Made by a program: the position numbers and the translations under genes. Below, piece by piece: positions 55,101 to 58,100 of a stretch of 64,000 nt of DNA. Below the pieces are notes generated by a model. The model saw only the letters and a program-made list of their open reading frames with translations, did not search any database and had not been told where the DNA came from. The stretch is from contig CAIIXF020000080.1 of NCBI GenBank assembly GCA_903813345.2, forward strand, positions 1 through 64,000, in the 5' to 3' direction. Source of the DNA: Owenia fusiformis (taxonomy: Eukaryota; Annelida; Polychaeta; Sabellida; Oweniidae). The first letter of the stretch is position 1; every line of letters begins with the position of its first letter.

Positions 55101-58100
55101 AAAAAAAACATATATTTAAAAATTCAAATTAAATAATAAATAGTACATTGATACAGGGTGATCATTAAGTTCTGGGAATTGGCCTGCCATTTCAAGATTT
55201 CTCAACCATTTGAGTAGAAATTTTCAGCAGGTGTACATTGTATAATTCTGAATTGACACACAATGTTTCAAATACATATCACATCTACAATTTATTTTAT
55301 TGTTATTACAAAAAAAGTAAAAGTGGATCGCGGGTCAGCAAATTTTGACTGATGTTAATCTTCAAGTTTCCTGCAAAACATATTCATCTTGCCTAGATGG
55401 TTGCTTCAAACTACTAGTATTAGAGGTAGAACAGTACTCTTGAAGTCATTTATTCAGAAGTATTCTTCATTGCTGAGAGGATCATTTCATTTATGATTGT
55501 TTCCATTAGCCTGGACACACATGCATTGTTGACAAACTTAGTCCATAAAGATGTGTTCCATTCCTCCCTGTGGTATCCCTTGAATATTTGCTCAAGCTGT
55601 TGAAATCAGTCCCTTATCGGAATGAAACTTATGACCTCTCATATAATGCTTTAGCACCCAAAATGTAGCGAAGCCTAATGGTGCTTCATCTGGTAAATAT
55701 TGTCTGTTGAATATGGGGCAGTAATAACTTGTGTGAACCCTAATTCTTCAAGAGTAGTATGGGCAGCTTGAGTAATGGGAAGGAGCATAGTCATTATAGA
55801 AGATAACCCCCCGCTATTTTGAGTCATGATTGTGACTTTGAGATGCTGATGAATGATACAAAAATAGAGCAAAGTACACTCTTATATAACAATAAAGATG
55901 TTACTTTAGAAACTAAAGCTAGAAGTATTGAAAACATAAAAAATCACAGAAATATGTCCACCAAATAGGTTTTTATCAACCATACTTTTGGACCAAGCAA
56001 AATATGAATTCATTTTTATTTTACTTGACCCGCTACGCCATTTGTCATGTTGCTATAGTAACAACAATTATGCATTGTGACATCAGATGGCAATGAGACT
56101 GATTTTATCCAACCCAAAATTACATTCTCCATTTACCTTGAAAATTTCAAGTAAATTGGTTGAAAAATAATGAAATGACAGATAAATTCCCAGAACTTAG
56201 TGATCACCCTGTATAACGGTCGATGTCCAATATGTGATACGTTTAGCTGTGTTTTGCTGTGTCTATTTATAAACAAAAATCAGAATTATACCAAAAATGT
56301 TGTGATAAAGAAATGTTTCAATGCAAGTATAATATGACATCGTTCGACATCGCCAATCACAAGTATCCAAGCGATATTGAACATAGGAGATACCACTTAC
56401 TGTTCTACTACTGTAGACAATATGGTGTTCAATCACAGGGGTTTCAATGATCTGAATTATGCAAGACCTTCACTTGACTGTGATTTTAACATAAGAAAAA
56501 TATTCTGATTTTTCAGAATTTAATTTTGATTCTCCATTTATAAGTTATGTGACCTATATTCAGTGTGATAACACATATTTTGTTCTTCCTCGACTAATGT
56601 GTCTGCAGATTAAACGACTTTGCCTGTACAATGCATATAATTGCAAACCTGTCTCTTCGCCCTCCGCCGATAGATATTGCTCAGTCGCTCATGAAACAAC
56701 CACCAAGACCTGGTCCAATCTATGAAACTTTGATAGAAATAGTTACCATTATCTTCGAAAATGTGATTATAATCAGCAGTAATGTCAATGAAGAAATAAT
56801 CATAAGAAAATGTGATGATAGCCAGCAATAATGTCGAGGAAGAAATGCAAGGCGTTCGATTGCACATGCGTCTTATAGATAATTAGACATGCCTTAAGAT
56901 TATATTAACAATAAAATACTTCTGTCACATTTTATTTGATATAAGTCTTACCAATTTTCATTGCTGTTGTTTGACCCCTGAGGATGAAAGGGATACATTC
57001 TGGATAGATATATATATATATATTTGCAATCATAAATTGCCTTAATATTATACAGAATTTTGTTGAATCGAATTGCCCCGTTTTTGAAACACAAAATCTC
57101 AAAAGCACACCTGTGTATAAACATGAAAAAACATTGACACTATACATTAAATTAATTAATCGATTTTTATATCATGAAAATCCAATTCATTGTACTTCAA
57201 TTGGCGCATGTCATAGCTCAATACATTACACTTGTTTACCATGGAGGAAAAGTATTCATTTAATTGGTATGTTTGAAAAAACGTTGACCTCTCATAAAGT
57301 ACAAAAAATCAAGAAATCAAAAAGAATATGAATCTAAATCAGAAATAAACATTTCAATGCGCAGTTCAAAAGACAAATTTAGAATAAGACAAAAAATAAA
57401 TTGCAATAGTATTTTGAGTAGCACGTATTACAACTCTCTAATGACGAAAATAATCAGTTCACATATATGCACTATACTTGCAAACACAGTATCATTTTCT
57501 GTTGTAGCTTTTAACATATACTGTTCGTATACATATTACAATGGTATTTAGCTACAAACCACGTGTATATTGTATGTGTGTATGTATGAGTGTCACTGGG
57601 AAAGGACCAACAATTGTTATGGTTATAAACTGTGTTGAATTAGCGAAAGCATCCAAGAGTACACAAGTCACAATGAAAACAAATCCCGGATATTTCAAAA
57701 TCACATCAGAGGAAGATGGGCAATCATATTCTCTAGGAATATCTTTTTATGTAAAATTCCTGCTTGTGAAGAGCACACTTATTTTCACACAAGCCCATTG
57801 CATTATTTTATATATATACAGAGATATACAAGTCATCATTTTTCAAAACCACAATACATATGGACATCTATATTCCATAATTCAAATTCAAGTACTCACA
57901 TTGTAGATAAGTAAATTTTTACCCATTCCCCTCCCCCACCTGGCACTTTTATAGACCCAATTTGTGAATATAAAGTAAAGTCATATCACTATCTACATCC
58001 AACACGAAATAGTGGTAAAGGTCGGGTGAGTATCAAAAATAGTTCTCATAAAACATAGATATTGAAATAAAAATGAACGCGTTTATAGCGTTGAGCATTG

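Noticed and set aside
57541-57906. 121-codon plus-strand frame
   Set aside because: It is opposite exon 3, whose minus-strand reading (EYDCPSSSDVILKYPG, FVFIVTCVLLD) has better composition and splice sites.
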